Shown here: piece by piece, positions 24,714-38,509 of the stretch
Layout: each line of letters begins with the position of its first letter
Position numbering within the stretch: position 1 is the stretch's first letter
The notes under the pieces: generated by a model
The model's input: the letters and a program-made list of their open reading frames with translations, nothing else
Database searches by the model: none
What the model was told of the DNA's origin: nothing
Made by a program: the position numbers and the translations under genes
Source of the DNA: Auanema rhodensis
Lineage: Eukaryota > Nematoda > Chromadorea > Rhabditida > Rhabditidae
Assembly: GCA_964057225.1 (NCBI GenBank)
Contig: OZ059895.1
Coordinates: 11,284,001 to 11,348,000 of the forward strand
Reading direction: 5' to 3'
DNA: 64,000 nucleotides

Positions 24714-26587
24714 CTTACCTTTACTATTTCTATCTATTTCCTATCGAAACCAACTTTGTTCAAAAACTATACAACTGTGAAACTTTTTTTAATTTCTTGT
24801 ATTTGGAGCTCATAAGATTTGATATCATTGAGGGATCCAGATAGAACATGGAAAATTACATAACTAACATGAAATTGGGAAAAAATTAAAACGAGGATAA
24901 GAATGTAATTCATTGAATATCAGATATTTTCGCTTAGGACCATACCACGTTGAAAGTACGCCATGCCGCTGATTTTCAATTTTAACTCTTTTGTAACGAA
25001 TGTTTTCAATTTTCAAGCAGTTTTACTCAGATAGCTTAACCCAAGGCAGCAAATTATCTTCAATATTATTTCTATCTTACAGTTATAAACGAATAGTTAA
25101 TGACCATCATCTTACCTTTACTGTTTCTATCTATTTCCTATCGAAAGCAACTTTGTTCAAAAACTATACAACTGTGAAACCTTTCTTAATTTCTTGTATT
25201 TGGAGCTCATAAGATTTGATATCATCGAGGGATCCAGATAGAACGTTGAAAATTACAAAACTAACATGAAATTGGGAAAAAATTATAACGAGGATAAGTA
25301 TGCAAAACATTGAATATCAGATATTTTCGCTTAGGACCATACCACGTTGAAAGTACGCCATGCCGCTGATTTTCAATTTTAACTCTTCTGTAACAAATGT
25401 TTTCAATTTTCAAGCAGTTTTACTCAGATAGCTTAACCCAAGGCAGCAAATTATCTTCAATATTATTTCTATCTTACAGTTATAAACCAATAGTTAATGA
25501 ACCATCATCTTACCTTTACTGTTTCTATCTATTTCCTATCAAAAGCAACTTTGTTCAAACACTATACAACTGTGAAACCTTTTTTAATTTCTTGTATTTG
25601 GAGCTCATAAGATTTGATATCATCGAGGGATCCAGATAGAACGTGGAAAATTACATAACTAACATGAAATTGGAAAAAACTATAACGAGGATAAGTATGT
25701 GAATCATTGAATATCAGATATTTTTGCTTAGGACCATACCACGTTGAAAGTACGCCATGCCGCTGATTTTCAATTTTAACTCTTTTGTAACAAATGTTTT
25801 CAATTTTCAAGCAGTTTTACTCAGATAGCTTAACCCAAGGCAGCAAATTATCTTCAATATTATTTCTATCTTACAGTTATAAACCAATAGTTAATGAACC
25901 ATCATCTTACCTTTACTGTTTCTATCTATTTCCTATCGAAAGCAACTTTGTTCAAAAACTATACAACTGTGAAACCTTTTTTAATTTCTTGTATTTGGAG
26001 CTCATAAGATTTGATATCATTGAGGGATCCAGATAGAACGTGGAAAATTACGTAACTAACATGAAATTGGAAAAAACTATAACGAGGATAAGTATGTGAA
26101 TCATTGAATATCAGATATTTTCGCTTAGGACCATACCACGTTGAAAGTACGCCATGCCGCTGATTTTCAATTTTAACTTTTTTGTAACAAATGTTTTCAA
26201 TTTTCAAGCAGTTTTACTCAGATAGCTTAACCCAAGGCAGCAAATTATCTTCAATATTATTTCTATCTTACAGTTATAAACGAATAGTTAATGAACCATC
26301 ATCTTTCCTTTACTGTTTCTATCTATTTCCTATCGAAAGCAACTTTGTTCAAACACTATACAACTGTGAAACCTTTTTTAATTTCTTGTATTTGGAGCTC
26401 ATAAGATTTGATATCATTGAGGGATCCAGATAGAACGTGGAAAATTACGTAACTAACATGAAATTGGAAAAAACTATAACGAGGATAAGTATGTGAATCA
26501 TTGAATATCAAATATTTTCGCTTAGGACCATACCACGTTGAAAGTACGCCATGCCGCTGATTTTCAATTTTAACTCTTTTGTAACAA
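24714..26587 (+). repeat. 7-monomer unit, partial copy 2
   Basis: This stretch follows 21,930-23,806 in order and then switches. Its last three monomers (25,397-26,587) are themselves duplicated as 26,588-27,778, at an offset of 1,191 bp. Confidence 0.75.
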
Positions 26588-27778
26588 ATGTTTTCAATTT
26601 TCAAGCAGTTTTACTCAGATAGCTTAACCCAAGGCAGCAAATTATCTTCAATATTATTTCTATCTTACAGTTATAAACCAATAGTTAATGAACCATCATC
26701 TTACCTTTACTGTTTCTATCTATTTCCTATCAAAAGCAACTTTGTTCAAACACTATACAACTGTGAAACCTTTTTTAATTTCTTGTATTTGGAGCTCATA
26801 AGATTTGATATCATCGAGGGATCCAGATAGAACGTGGAAAATTACATAACTAACATGAAATTGGAAAAAACTATAACGAGGATAAGTATGTGAATCATTG
26901 AATATCAGATATTTTTGCTTAGGACCATACCACGTTGAAAGTACGCCATGCCGCTGATTTTCAATTTTAACTCTTTTGTAACAAATGTTTTCAATTTTCA
27001 AGCAGTTTTACTCAGATAGCTTAACCCAAGGCAGCAAATTATCTTCAATATTATTTCTATCTTACAGTTATAAACCAATAGTTAATGAACCATCATCTTA
27101 CCTTTACTGTTTCTATCTATTTCCTATCGAAAGCAACTTTGTTCAAAAACTATACAACTGTGAAACCTTTTTTAATTTCTTGTATTTGGAGCTCATAAGA
27201 TTTGATATCATTGAGGGATCCAGATAGAACGTGGAAAATTACGTAACTAACATGAAATTGGAAAAAACTATAACGAGGATAAGTATGTGAATCATTGAAT
27301 ATCAGATATTTTCGCTTAGGACCATACCACGTTGAAAGTACGCCATGCCGCTGATTTTCAATTTTAACTTTTTTGTAACAAATGTTTTCAATTTTCAAGC
27401 AGTTTTACTCAGATAGCTTAACCCAAGGCAGCAAATTATCTTCAATATTATTTCTATCTTACAGTTATAAACGAATAGTTAATGAACCATCATCTTTCCT
27501 TTACTGTTTCTATCTATTTCCTATCGAAAGCAACTTTGTTCAAACACTATACAACTGTGAAACCTTTTTTAATTTCTTGTATTTGGAGCTCATAAGATTT
27601 GATATCATTGAGGGATCCAGATAGAACGTGGAAAATTACGTAACTAACATGAAATTGGAAAAAACTATAACGAGGATAAGTATGTGAATCATTGAATATC
27701 AAATATTTTCGCTTAGGACCATACCACGTTGAAAGTACGCCATGCCGCTGATTTTCAATTTTAACTCTTTTGTAACAA
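26588..27778 (+). repeat. 3-monomer duplication (1,191 bp)
   Basis: Monomers at 26,588, 26,985 and 27,382 repeat those at 25,397, 25,794 and 26,191 in the same order. They share TTTTAACTTTTTTG before the third monomer and ATCTTTCC within it. After 27,779 the sequence follows the order seen after 23,807. Confidence 0.8.
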
Positions 27779-29985
27779 ATGTTTTCAATTTTCAAGCAGT
27801 TTTACTCAGATAGCTTAACCCAAGGCAGCAAATTATCTTCAATATTATTTCTATCTTACAGTTATAAACCAATAGTTAATGAACCATCATCTTACCTTTA
27901 CTGTTTCTATCTATTTCCTATCGAAAGCAACTTTGTTCAAACACTATACAACTGTGAAACCTTTTTTAATTTCTTGTATTTGGAGCTCATAAGATTTGAT
28001 ATCATCGAGGGATCCAGATAGAACGTGGAAAATTACATAACTAACATGAAATTGGGAAAAAATTATAACGAGGATAAGTATGTAAATCATTGAATATCAG
28101 ATATTTTTGCTTACAACTATACCACGTTGTAAGTACGCCATGCCGCTGATTTTCAATTTTAACTCTTTTTTAACAAATGTTTTCAATTTTCAAGCAGTTT
28201 TACTTAGATAGCTCAACCCAAGGCAGCAAATTATCTTCAATCTTATTTCTATCTTACAGATATAAACCAGTAGTTAATGAACCATCATCTTACCTTAACT
28301 ATTTCTATCTATTTCTTATCGAAACCAACTTTGTTCAAAAACTATACAACTGTGAAACCTTTTTTAATTTCTTGTATTTGGAGCTCATAAGTTTTGATAT
28401 CATCGAGGGATCCAGATAGAACGTGGAAAATTACATAACTAACATGAAATTGGAAAAAACTATAACGAGGATAAGTATGTGAATCATTGAATATCAAATA
28501 TTTTCGCTTAGGACCATACCACGTTGAAAGTACGCCATGCCGCTGATTTTCAATTTTAACTCTTTTGTAACAAATGTTTTCAATTTTCAAGCAGTTTTAC
28601 TCAGATAGCTTAACCCAAGGCAGCAAATTATCTTCAATATTATTTCTATCTTACAGTTATAAACCAATAGTTAATGAACCATCATCTTACCTTTACTGTT
28701 TCTATCTATTTCCTATCGAAAGCAACTTTGTTCAAACACTATACAACTGTGAAACCTTTTTTAATTTCTTGTATTTGGAGCTCATAAGATTTGATATCAT
28801 CGAGGGATCCAGATAGAACGTGGAAAATTACATAACTAACATGAAATTGGGAAAAAATTATAACGAGGATAAGTATGTAAATCATTGAATATCAGATATT
28901 TTTGCTTACAACTATACCACGTTGTAAGTACGCCATGCCGCTGATTTTCAATTTTAACTCTTTTTTAACAAATGTTTTCAATTTTCAAGCAGTTTTACTT
29001 AGATAGCTCAACCCAAGGCAGCAAATTATCTTCAATCTTATTTCTATCTTACAGATATAAACCAGTAGTTAATGAACCATCATCTTACCTTTACAATTTC
29101 TATCTATTTCCTATCGAAACCAACTTTGTTCAAAAACTATACAACTGTGAAACCTTTTTTAATTTCTTTTATTTGGAGCTCATAAGATTTGATATCATTG
29201 AGGGATCCAGATAGAACATGGAAAATTACATAACTAACATGAAATTGGAAAAAAATTATAACGAGGATAAGAATGTAATTCATTGAATATCAGATATTTT
29301 CGCTTAGGACCATACCACGTTGAAAGTACGCCATGCCGCTGATTTTCAATTTTAACTCTTTTGTAACGAATGTTTTCAATTTTCAAGCAGTTTTACTCAG
29401 ATAGCTTAACCCAAGGCAGCAAATTATCTTCAATATTATTTCTATCTTACAGTTATAAACCAATAGTTAATGAACCATCATCTTACCTTTACTGTTTCTA
29501 TCTATTTCCTATCGAAAGCAACTTTGTTCAAACACTATACAACTGTGAAACCTTTTTTAATTTCTTGTATTTGGAGCTCATAAGATTTGATATCATTGAG
29601 GGATACAGATAGAACGTGGAAAATTACGTAACTAACATGAAATTGGAAAAAACTATAACGAGGATAAGTATGTGAATCATTGAATATCAGATATTTTCGC
29701 TTAGGACCATACCACGTTGAAAGTACGCCATGCCGCTGATTTTCAATTTTAACTCTTTTGTAACAAATGTTTTCAATTTTCAAGCAGTTTTACTCAGATA
29801 GCTTAACCCAAGGCAGCAAATTATCTTCAATATTATTTCTATCTTACAGTTATAAACCAATAGTTAATGAACCATCATCTTACCTTTACTGTTTCTATCT
29901 ATTTCCTATCGAAAGCAACTTTGTTCAAACACTATACAACTGTGAAACCTTTTTTAATTTCTTGTATTTGGAGCTCATAAGATTT
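27025..29985 (+). repeat. Segment duplicated at 3,976-bp spacing, copy 1
   Basis: This segment matches about 31,000-33,960 with the monomer order preserved. The few differences seen are a TTGGAAAAAAATT versus TTGGGAAAAAATT change near 29,246, a CAATATAC substitution near 31,522, and CTATGC / TTTTTC changes near 32,716 and 32,739. The 29,767-30,960 part between the copies holds three successive near-identical monomers (29,767, 30,165 and 30,563). Confidence 0.75.
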
Positions 29986-30999
29986 GATATCATTGAGGGA
30001 TACAGATAGAACGTTGAAAATTACAAAACTAACATGAAATTGGGAAAAAATTATAACGAGGATAAGTATGCAAAACATTGAATATCAGATATTTTCGCTT
30101 AGGACCATACCACGTTGAAAGTACGCCATGCCGCTGATTTTCAATTTTAACTCTTCTGTAACAAATGTTTTCAATTTTCAAGCAGTTTTACTCAGATAGC
30201 TTAACCCAAGGCAGCAAATTATCTTCAATATTATTTCTATCTTACAGTTATAAACCAATAGTTAATGAACCATCATCTTACCTTTACTGTTTCTATCTAT
30301 TTCCTATCGAAAGCAACTTTGTTCAAACACTATACAACTGTGAAACCTTTTTTAATTTCTTGTATTTGGAGCTCATAAGATTTGATATCATTGAGGGATA
30401 CAGATAGAACGTTGAAAATTACAAAACTAACATGAAATTGGGAAAAAATTATAACGAGGATAAGTATGCAAAACATTGAATATCAGATATTTTCGCTTAG
30501 GACCATACCACGTTGAAAGTACGCCATGCCGCTGATTTTCAATTTTAACTCTTCTGTAACAAATGTTTTCAATTTTCAAGCAGTTTTACTCAGATAGCTT
30601 AACCCAAGGCAGCAAATTATCTTCAATATTATTTCTATCTTACAGTTATAAACCAATAGTTAATGAACCATCATCTTACCTTTACTGTTTCTATCTATTT
30701 CCTATCAAAAGCAACTTTGTTCAAACACTATACAACTGTGAAACCTTTTTTAATTTCTTGTATTTGGAGCTCATAAGATTTGATATCATCGAGGGATCCA
30801 GATAGAACGTGGAAAATTACATAACTAACATGAAATTGGGAAAAAATTATAACGAGGATAAGTATGTAAATCATTGAATATCAGATATTTTTGCTTACAA
30901 CTATACCACGTTGTAAGTACGCCATGCCGCTGATTTTCAATTTTAACTCTTTTTTAACAAATGTTTTCAATTTTCAAGCAGTTTTACTTAGATAGCTCA

Positions 31000-33965
31000 A
31001 CCCAAGGCAGCAAATTATCTTCAATATTATTTCTATCTTACAGTTATAAACCAATAGTTAATGAACCATCATCTTACCTTTACTGTTTCTATCTATTTCC
31101 TATCGAAAGCAACTTTGTTCAAAAACTATACAACTGTGAAACCTTTTTTAATTTCTTGTATTTGGAGCTCATAAGATTTGATATCATTGAGGGATCCAGA
31201 TAGAACGTGGAAAATTACGTAACTAACATGAAATTGGAAAAAACTATAACGAGGATAAGTATGTGAATCATTGAATATCAGATATTTTCGCTTAGGACCA
31301 TACCACGTTGAAAGTACGCCATGCCGCTGATTTTCAATTTTAACTCTTTTGTAACAAATGTTTTCAATTTTCAAGCAGTTTTACTCAGATAGCTTAACCC
31401 AAGGCAGCAAATTATCTTCAATATTATTTCTATCTTACAGTTATAAACGAATAGTTAATGAACCATCATCTTTCCTTTACTGTTTCTATCTATTTCCTAT
31501 CGAAAGCAACTTTGTTCAAACAATATACAACTGTGAAACCTTTTTTAATTTCTTGTATTTGGAGCTCATAAGATTTGATATCATTGAGGGATCCAGATAG
31601 AACGTGGAAAATTACGTAACTAACATGAAATTGGAAAAAACTATAACGAGGATAAGTATGTGAATCATTGAATATCAAATATTTTCGCTTAGGACCATAC
31701 CACGTTGAAAGTACGCCATGCCGCTGATTTTCAATTTTAACTCTTTTGTAACAAATGTTTTCAATTTTCAAGCAGTTTTACTCAGATAGCTTAACCCAAG
31801 GCAGCAAATTATCTTCAATATTATTTCTATCTTACAGTTATAAACCAATAGTTAATGAACCATCATCTTACCTTTACTGTTTCTATCTATTTCCTATCGA
31901 AAGCAACTTTGTTCAAACACTATACAACTGTGAAACCTTTTTTAATTTCTTGTATTTGGAGCTCATAAGATTTGATATCATCGAGGGATCCAGATAGAAC
32001 GTGGAAAATTACATAACTAACATGAAATTGGGAAAAAATTATAACGAGGATAAGTATGTAAATCATTGAATATCAGATATTTTTGCTTACAACTATACCA
32101 CGTTGTAAGTACGCCATGCCGCTGATTTTCAATTTTAACTCTTTTTTAACAAATGTTTTCAATTTTCAAGCAGTTTTACTTAGATAGCTCAACCCAAGGC
32201 AGCAAATTATCTTCAATCTTATTTCTATCTTACAGATATAAACCAGTAGTTAATGAACCATCATCTTACCTTAACTATTTCTATCTATTTCTTATCGAAA
32301 CCAACTTTGTTCAAAAACTATACAACTGTGAAACCTTTTTTAATTTCTTGTATTTGGAGCTCATAAGTTTTGATATCATCGAGGGATCCAGATAGAACGT
32401 GGAAAATTACATAACTAACATGAAATTGGAAAAAACTATAACGAGGATAAGTATGTGAATCATTGAATATCAAATATTTTCGCTTAGGACCATACCACGT
32501 TGAAAGTACGCCATGCCGCTGATTTTCAATTTTAACTCTTTTGTAACAAATGTTTTCAATTTTCAAGCAGTTTTACTCAGATAGCTTAACCCAAGGCAGC
32601 AAATTATCTTCAATATTATTTCTATCTTACAGTTATAAACCAATAGTTAATGAACCATCATCTTACCTTTACTGTTTCTATCTATTTCCTATCGAAAGCA
32701 ACTTTGTTCAAACACTATGCAACTGTGAAACCTTTTTCAATTTCTTGTATTTGGAGCTCATAAGATTTGATATCATCGAGGGATCCAGATAGAACGTGGA
32801 AAATTACATAACTAACATGAAATTGGGAAAAAATTATAACGAGGATAAGTATGTAAATCATTGAATATCAGATATTTTTGCTTACAACTATACCACGTTG
32901 TAAGTACGCCATGCCGCTGATTTTCAATTTTAACTCTTTTTTAACAAATGTTTTCAATTTTCAAGCAGTTTTACTTAGATAGCTCAACCCAAGGCAGCAA
33001 ATTATCTTCAATCTTATTTCTATCTTACAGATATAAACCAGTAGTTAATGAACCATCATCTTACCTTTACAGTTTCTATCTATTTCCTATCGAAACCAAC
33101 TTTGTTCAAAAACTATACAACTGTGAAACCTTTTTTAATTTCTTTTATTTGGAGCTCATAAGATTTGATATCATTGAGGGATCCAGATAGAACATGGAAA
33201 ATTACATAACTAACATGAAATTGGGAAAAAATTATAACGAGGATAAGAATGTAATTCATTGAATATCAGATATTTTCGCTTAGGACCATACCACGTTGAA
33301 AGTACGCCATGCCGCTGATTTTCAATTTTAACTCTTTTGTAACGAATGTTTTCAATTTTCAAGCAGTTTTACTCAGATAGCTTAACCCAAGGCAGCAAAT
33401 TATCTTCAATATTATTTCTATCTTACAGTTATAAACCAATAGTTAATGAACCATCATCTTACCTTTACTGTTTCTATCTATTTCCTATCGAAAGCAACTT
33501 TGTTCAAACACTATACAACTGTGAAACCTTTTTTAATTTCTTGTATTTGGAGCTCATAAGATTTGATATCATTGAGGGATACAGATAGAACGTGGAAAAT
33601 TACGTAACTAACATGAAATTGGAAAAAACTATAACGAGGATAAGTATGTGAATCATTGAATATCAGATATTTTCGCTTAGGACCATACCACGTTGAAAGT
33701 ACGCCATGCCGCTGATTTTCAATTTTAACTCTTTTGTAACAAATGTTTTCAATTTTCAAGCAGTTTTACTCAGATAGCTTAACCCAAGGCAGCAAATTAT
33801 CTTCAATATTATTTCTATCTTACAGTTATAAACCAATAGTTAATGAACCATCATCTTACCTTTACTGTTTCTATCTATTTCCTATCGAAAGCAACTTTGT
33901 TCAAACACTATACAACTGTGAAACCTTTTTTAATTTCTTGTATTTGGAGCTCATAAGATTTGATA
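31000..33965 (+). repeat. Segment duplicated at 3,976-bp spacing, copy 2
   Basis: This is the second copy of the 27,025-29,985 segment, ten monomers downstream. The match ends near 33,966, where GAGGGATACAG is replaced by GAGGGATCCAG. Confidence 0.75.
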
Positions 33966-35330
33966 TCATCGAGGGATCCAGATAGAACGTGGAAAATTAC
34001 ATAACTAACATGAAATTGGAAAAAACTATAACGAGGATAAGTATGTGAATCATTGAATATCAGATGTTTTTGCTTAGGACCATACCACGTTGAAAGTACG
34101 CCATGCCGCTGATTTTCAATTTTAACTCTTTTGTAACAAATGTTTTCAATTTTCAAGCAGTTTTATTCAGATAGCTTAACCCAAGGCAGCAAATTATCTT
34201 CAATATTATTTCTATCTTACAGTTATAAACCAATAGTTAATGAACCATCATCTTATCTTTACTGTTTCTATCTATTTCCTATCGAAAGCAACTTTGTTCA
34301 AAAACTATACAACTGTGAAACCTTTTTTAATTTCTTGTATTTGGAGCTCATAAGATTTGATATCATTGAGGGATCCAGATAGAACGTGGAAAATTACGTA
34401 ACTAACATGAAATTGGAAAAAACTATAACGAGGACAAGTATGTGAATCATTGAATATCAGATATTTTCGCTTAGGACCATACCACGTTGAAAGTACGCCA
34501 TGCCGCTAATTTTCAATTTTAACTCTTTTGTAACAAATGTTTCCAATTTGCAAGCAGTTTTACTCAGATAGCTTAACCCAAGGCAGCAAATTATCTTCAA
34601 TATTATTTCTATCTTACAGTTATAAACCAATAGTTAATGAACTATCATCTTACCTTTACTGTTTCTATCTATTTCCTATCGAAAGCAACTTTGTTCAAAC
34701 ACTATACAACTGTGAAACCTTTTTTAATTTCTTGTGTTTGGAGCTCATAAGATTTGATATCATCGAGGGATCCAGATAGAACGTGGAAAATTACATAACT
34801 AACATGAAATTGGAAAAAACTATAACGAGGATAAGTATGTGAATCATTGAATATCAGATATTTTTGCTTAGGACCATACCACGTTGAAAGTACGCCATGT
34901 CGCTGATTTTCAATTTTAACTCTTTTGTAACGAATGTTTTCAATTTTCAAGCAGTTTTACTCAGATAACTTAACCCAAGGCAGCAAATTATCTTCAATAT
35001 TATTTCTATCTTACAGTTATAAACGAATAGTTAATGAACCATCATCTTACCTTTACTGTTTCTATCTATTTCCTATCGAAAGCAACTTTGTTCAAACACT
35101 ATACAACTGTGAAACCTTTTTTAATTTCTTGTATTTGGAGCTCATAAGATTTGATATCATTGAGGGATCCAGATAGAACGTGGAAAATTACGTAACTAAC
35201 ATGAAATTGGAAAAAACTATGACGAGGATAAGTATGTGAATCATTGAATATCAAATATTTTCGCTTAGGACCATACCACGTTGAAAGTACGCCATGCCGC
35301 TGATTTTCAATTTTAACTCTTTTGTAACAA
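33966..35330 (+). repeat. Transitional monomers
   Basis: This stretch contains the monomer at 34,537, which shares TTTCCAATTTGCAAG and GAACTATCATC with the one at 21,420, 13,117 bp (33 monomers) away. It otherwise holds ordinary monomers with scattered private substitutions. Confidence 0.7.
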
Positions 35331-38300
35331 ATGTTTTCAATTTTCAAGCAGTTTTACTCAGATAGCTTAACCCAAGGCAGCAAATTATCTTCAATATTAT
35401 TTCTATCTTACAGTTATAAACCAATAGTTAATGAACCATCATCTTACCTTTACTGTTTCTATCTATTTCCTATCGAAAGCAACTTTGTTCAAACACTATA
35501 CAACTGTGAAACCTTTTTTAATTTCTTGTATTTGGAGCTCATAAGATTTGATATCATCGAGGGATCCAGATAGAACGTGGAAAATTACATAACTAACATG
35601 AAATTGGGAAAAAATTATAACGAGGATAAGTATGTAAATCATTGAATATCAGATATTTTTGCTTACAACTATACCACGTTGTAAGTACGCCATGCCGCTG
35701 ATTTTCAATTTTAACTCTTTTTTAACAAATGTTTTCAATTTTCAAGCAGTTTTACTTAGATAGCTCAACCCAAGGCAGCAAATTATCTTCAATTTTATTT
35801 CTATCTTACAGATATAAACCAGTAGTTAATGAACCATCATCTTACCTTTACTATTTCTATCTATTTCCTATCGAAACCAACTTTGTTCAAAAACTATACA
35901 ACTGTGAAACCTTTTTTAATTTCTTGTATTTGGAGCTCATAAGTTTTGATATCATCGAGGGATCCAGATAGAACGTGGAAAATTACATAACTAACATGAA
36001 ATTGGAAAAAACTATAACGAGGATAAGTATGTGAATCATTGAATATCAGATATTTTTGCTTAGGACCATACCACGTTGAAAGTACGCCATGTCGCTGATT
36101 TTCAATTTTAACTCTTTTGTAACGAATGTTTTCAATTTTCAAGCAGTTTTACTCAGATAGCTTAACCCAAGGCAGCAAATTATCTTCAATATTATTTCGA
36201 TCTTACAGTTATAAACGAATAGTTAATGAACCATCATCTTACCTTTACTGTTTCTATCTATTTCCTATCGAAAGCAACTTTGTTCAAACACTATACAACT
36301 GTGAAACCTTTTTTAATTTCTTGTATTTGGAGCTCAAAAGATTTGATATCATTGAGGGATCCAGATAGAACGTGGAAAATTACATAACTAACATGAAATT
36401 GGAAAAAACTATAACGAGGATAAGTATGTGAATCATTGAATATCAGATATTTTTGCTTACAACTATACCACGTTGTAAGTACGCCATGCCGCTGATTTTC
36501 AATTTTAACTCTTTTTTAACAAATGTTTTCAATTTTCAAGCAGTTTTACTTAGATAGCTCAACCCAAGGCAGCAAATTATCTTCGATCTTATTTCTATCT
36601 TATAGATATAAACCAGTAGTTAATGAACCATCATCTTACCTTTACTATTTCTATCTATTTCCTATCGAAACCAACTTTGTTCAAAAACTATACAACTGTG
36701 AAACCTTTTTTAATTTTTTGTATTTGGAGCTCAAAAGATTTGATATCATCGAGGGATCCAGATAGAACGTGGAAAATTACATAACTAACATGAAATTGGA
36801 AAAAACTATAACGAGGATAAGTATGTGAATCATTGAATATCAGATATTTTTGCTTAGGACCATACCACGTTGAAAGTACGCCATGTCGCTGATTTTCAAT
36901 TTTAACTCTTTTGTAACGAATGTTTTCAATTTTCAAGCAGTTTTACTCAGATAGCTTAACCCAAGGCAGCAAATTATCTTCAATATTATTTCTATCTTAC
37001 AGTTATAAACCAATAGTTAATGAACCATCATCTTACCTTTACTGTTTCTATCTATTTCCTATCGAAAGCAACTTTGTTCAAACACTATACAACTGTGAAA
37101 CCTTTTTTAATTTCTTGTATTTGGAGCTCAAAAGATTTGATATCATTGAGGGATCCAGAAAGAACGTGGAAAATTACATAACTAACATGAAATTGGGAAA
37201 AAATTATAACGAGGATAAGTATGTAAATCATTGAATATCAGATATTTTTGCTTACAACTATACCACGTTGTAAGTACGCCATGCCGCTGATTTTCAATTT
37301 TAACTCTTTTGTAACAAATGTTTTCAATTTTCAAGCAGTTTTACTCAGATAGCTTAACCCAAGGCAGCAAATTATCTTCAATATTAATTCTATCTTACAG
37401 TTATAAACGAATAGTTAATGAACCATCATCTTACCTTTACTGTTTCTATCTATTTCCTATCGAAAGCAACTTTGTTCAAACACTATACAACTGTGAAACC
37501 TTTTTTAATTTCTTGTATTTGGAGCTCAAAAGATTTGATATCATCGAGGGATCCAGATAGAACGTGGAAAATTACATAACTAACATGAAATTGGAAAAAA
37601 CTATAACGAGGATAAGTATGTGAATCATTGAATATCAGATATTTTTGCTTAGGACCATACCACGTTGAAAGTACGCCATGTCGCTGATTTTCAATTTTAA
37701 CTCTTTTGTAACGAATGTTTTCAATTTTCAAGCAGTTTTACTCAGATAGCTTAACCCAAGGCAGCAAATTATCTTCAATATTATTTCTATCTTACAGTTA
37801 TAAACCAATAGTTAATGAACCATCATCTTACCTTTACTGTTTCTATCTATTTCCTATCGAAAGCAACTTTGTTCAAACACTATACAACTGTGAAACCTTT
37901 TTTAATTTCTTGTATTTGGAGCTCAAAAGATTTGATATCATTGAGGGATCCAGAAAGAACGTGGAAAATTACATAACTAACATGAAATTGGGAAAAAATT
38001 ATAACGAGGATAAGTATGTAAATCATTGAATATCAGATATTTTTGCTTACAACTATACCACGTTGTAAGTACGCCATGCCGCTGATTTTCAATTTTAACT
38101 CTTTTGTAACAAATGTTTTCAATTTTCAAGCAGTTTTACTCAGATAGCTTAACCCAAGGCAGCAAATTATCTTCAATATTAATTCTATCTTACAGTTATA
38201 AACGAATAGTTAATGAACCATCATCTTACCTTTACTGTTTCTATCTATTTCCTATCGAAAGCAACTTTGTTCAAACACTATACAACTGTGAAACCTTTTT

Positions 38301-38509
38301 TAATTTCTTGTATTTGGAGCTCATAAGTTTTGATATCATCGAGGGATCCAGATAGAACGTGGAAAATTACATAACTAACATGAAATTGGAAAAAACTATA
38401 ACGAGGATAAGTATGTGAATCATTGAATATCAAATATTTTCGCTTAGGACCATACCACGTTGAAAGTACGCCATGCCGCTGATTTTCAATTTTAACTCTT
38501 TTGTAACAA
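35331..38509 (+). repeat. Second 6-monomer unit, expanded to 8 monomers
   Basis: Monomers lie at 35,331, 35,729, 36,126, 36,523, 36,920, 37,318, 37,715 and 38,113. The pair at 36,920/37,318 is duplicated as 37,715/38,113 (795 bp). Both members at 36,920 and 37,715 carry the stop-destroying change TAG to AAG in CCAGAAAGAAC. Confidence 0.8.
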
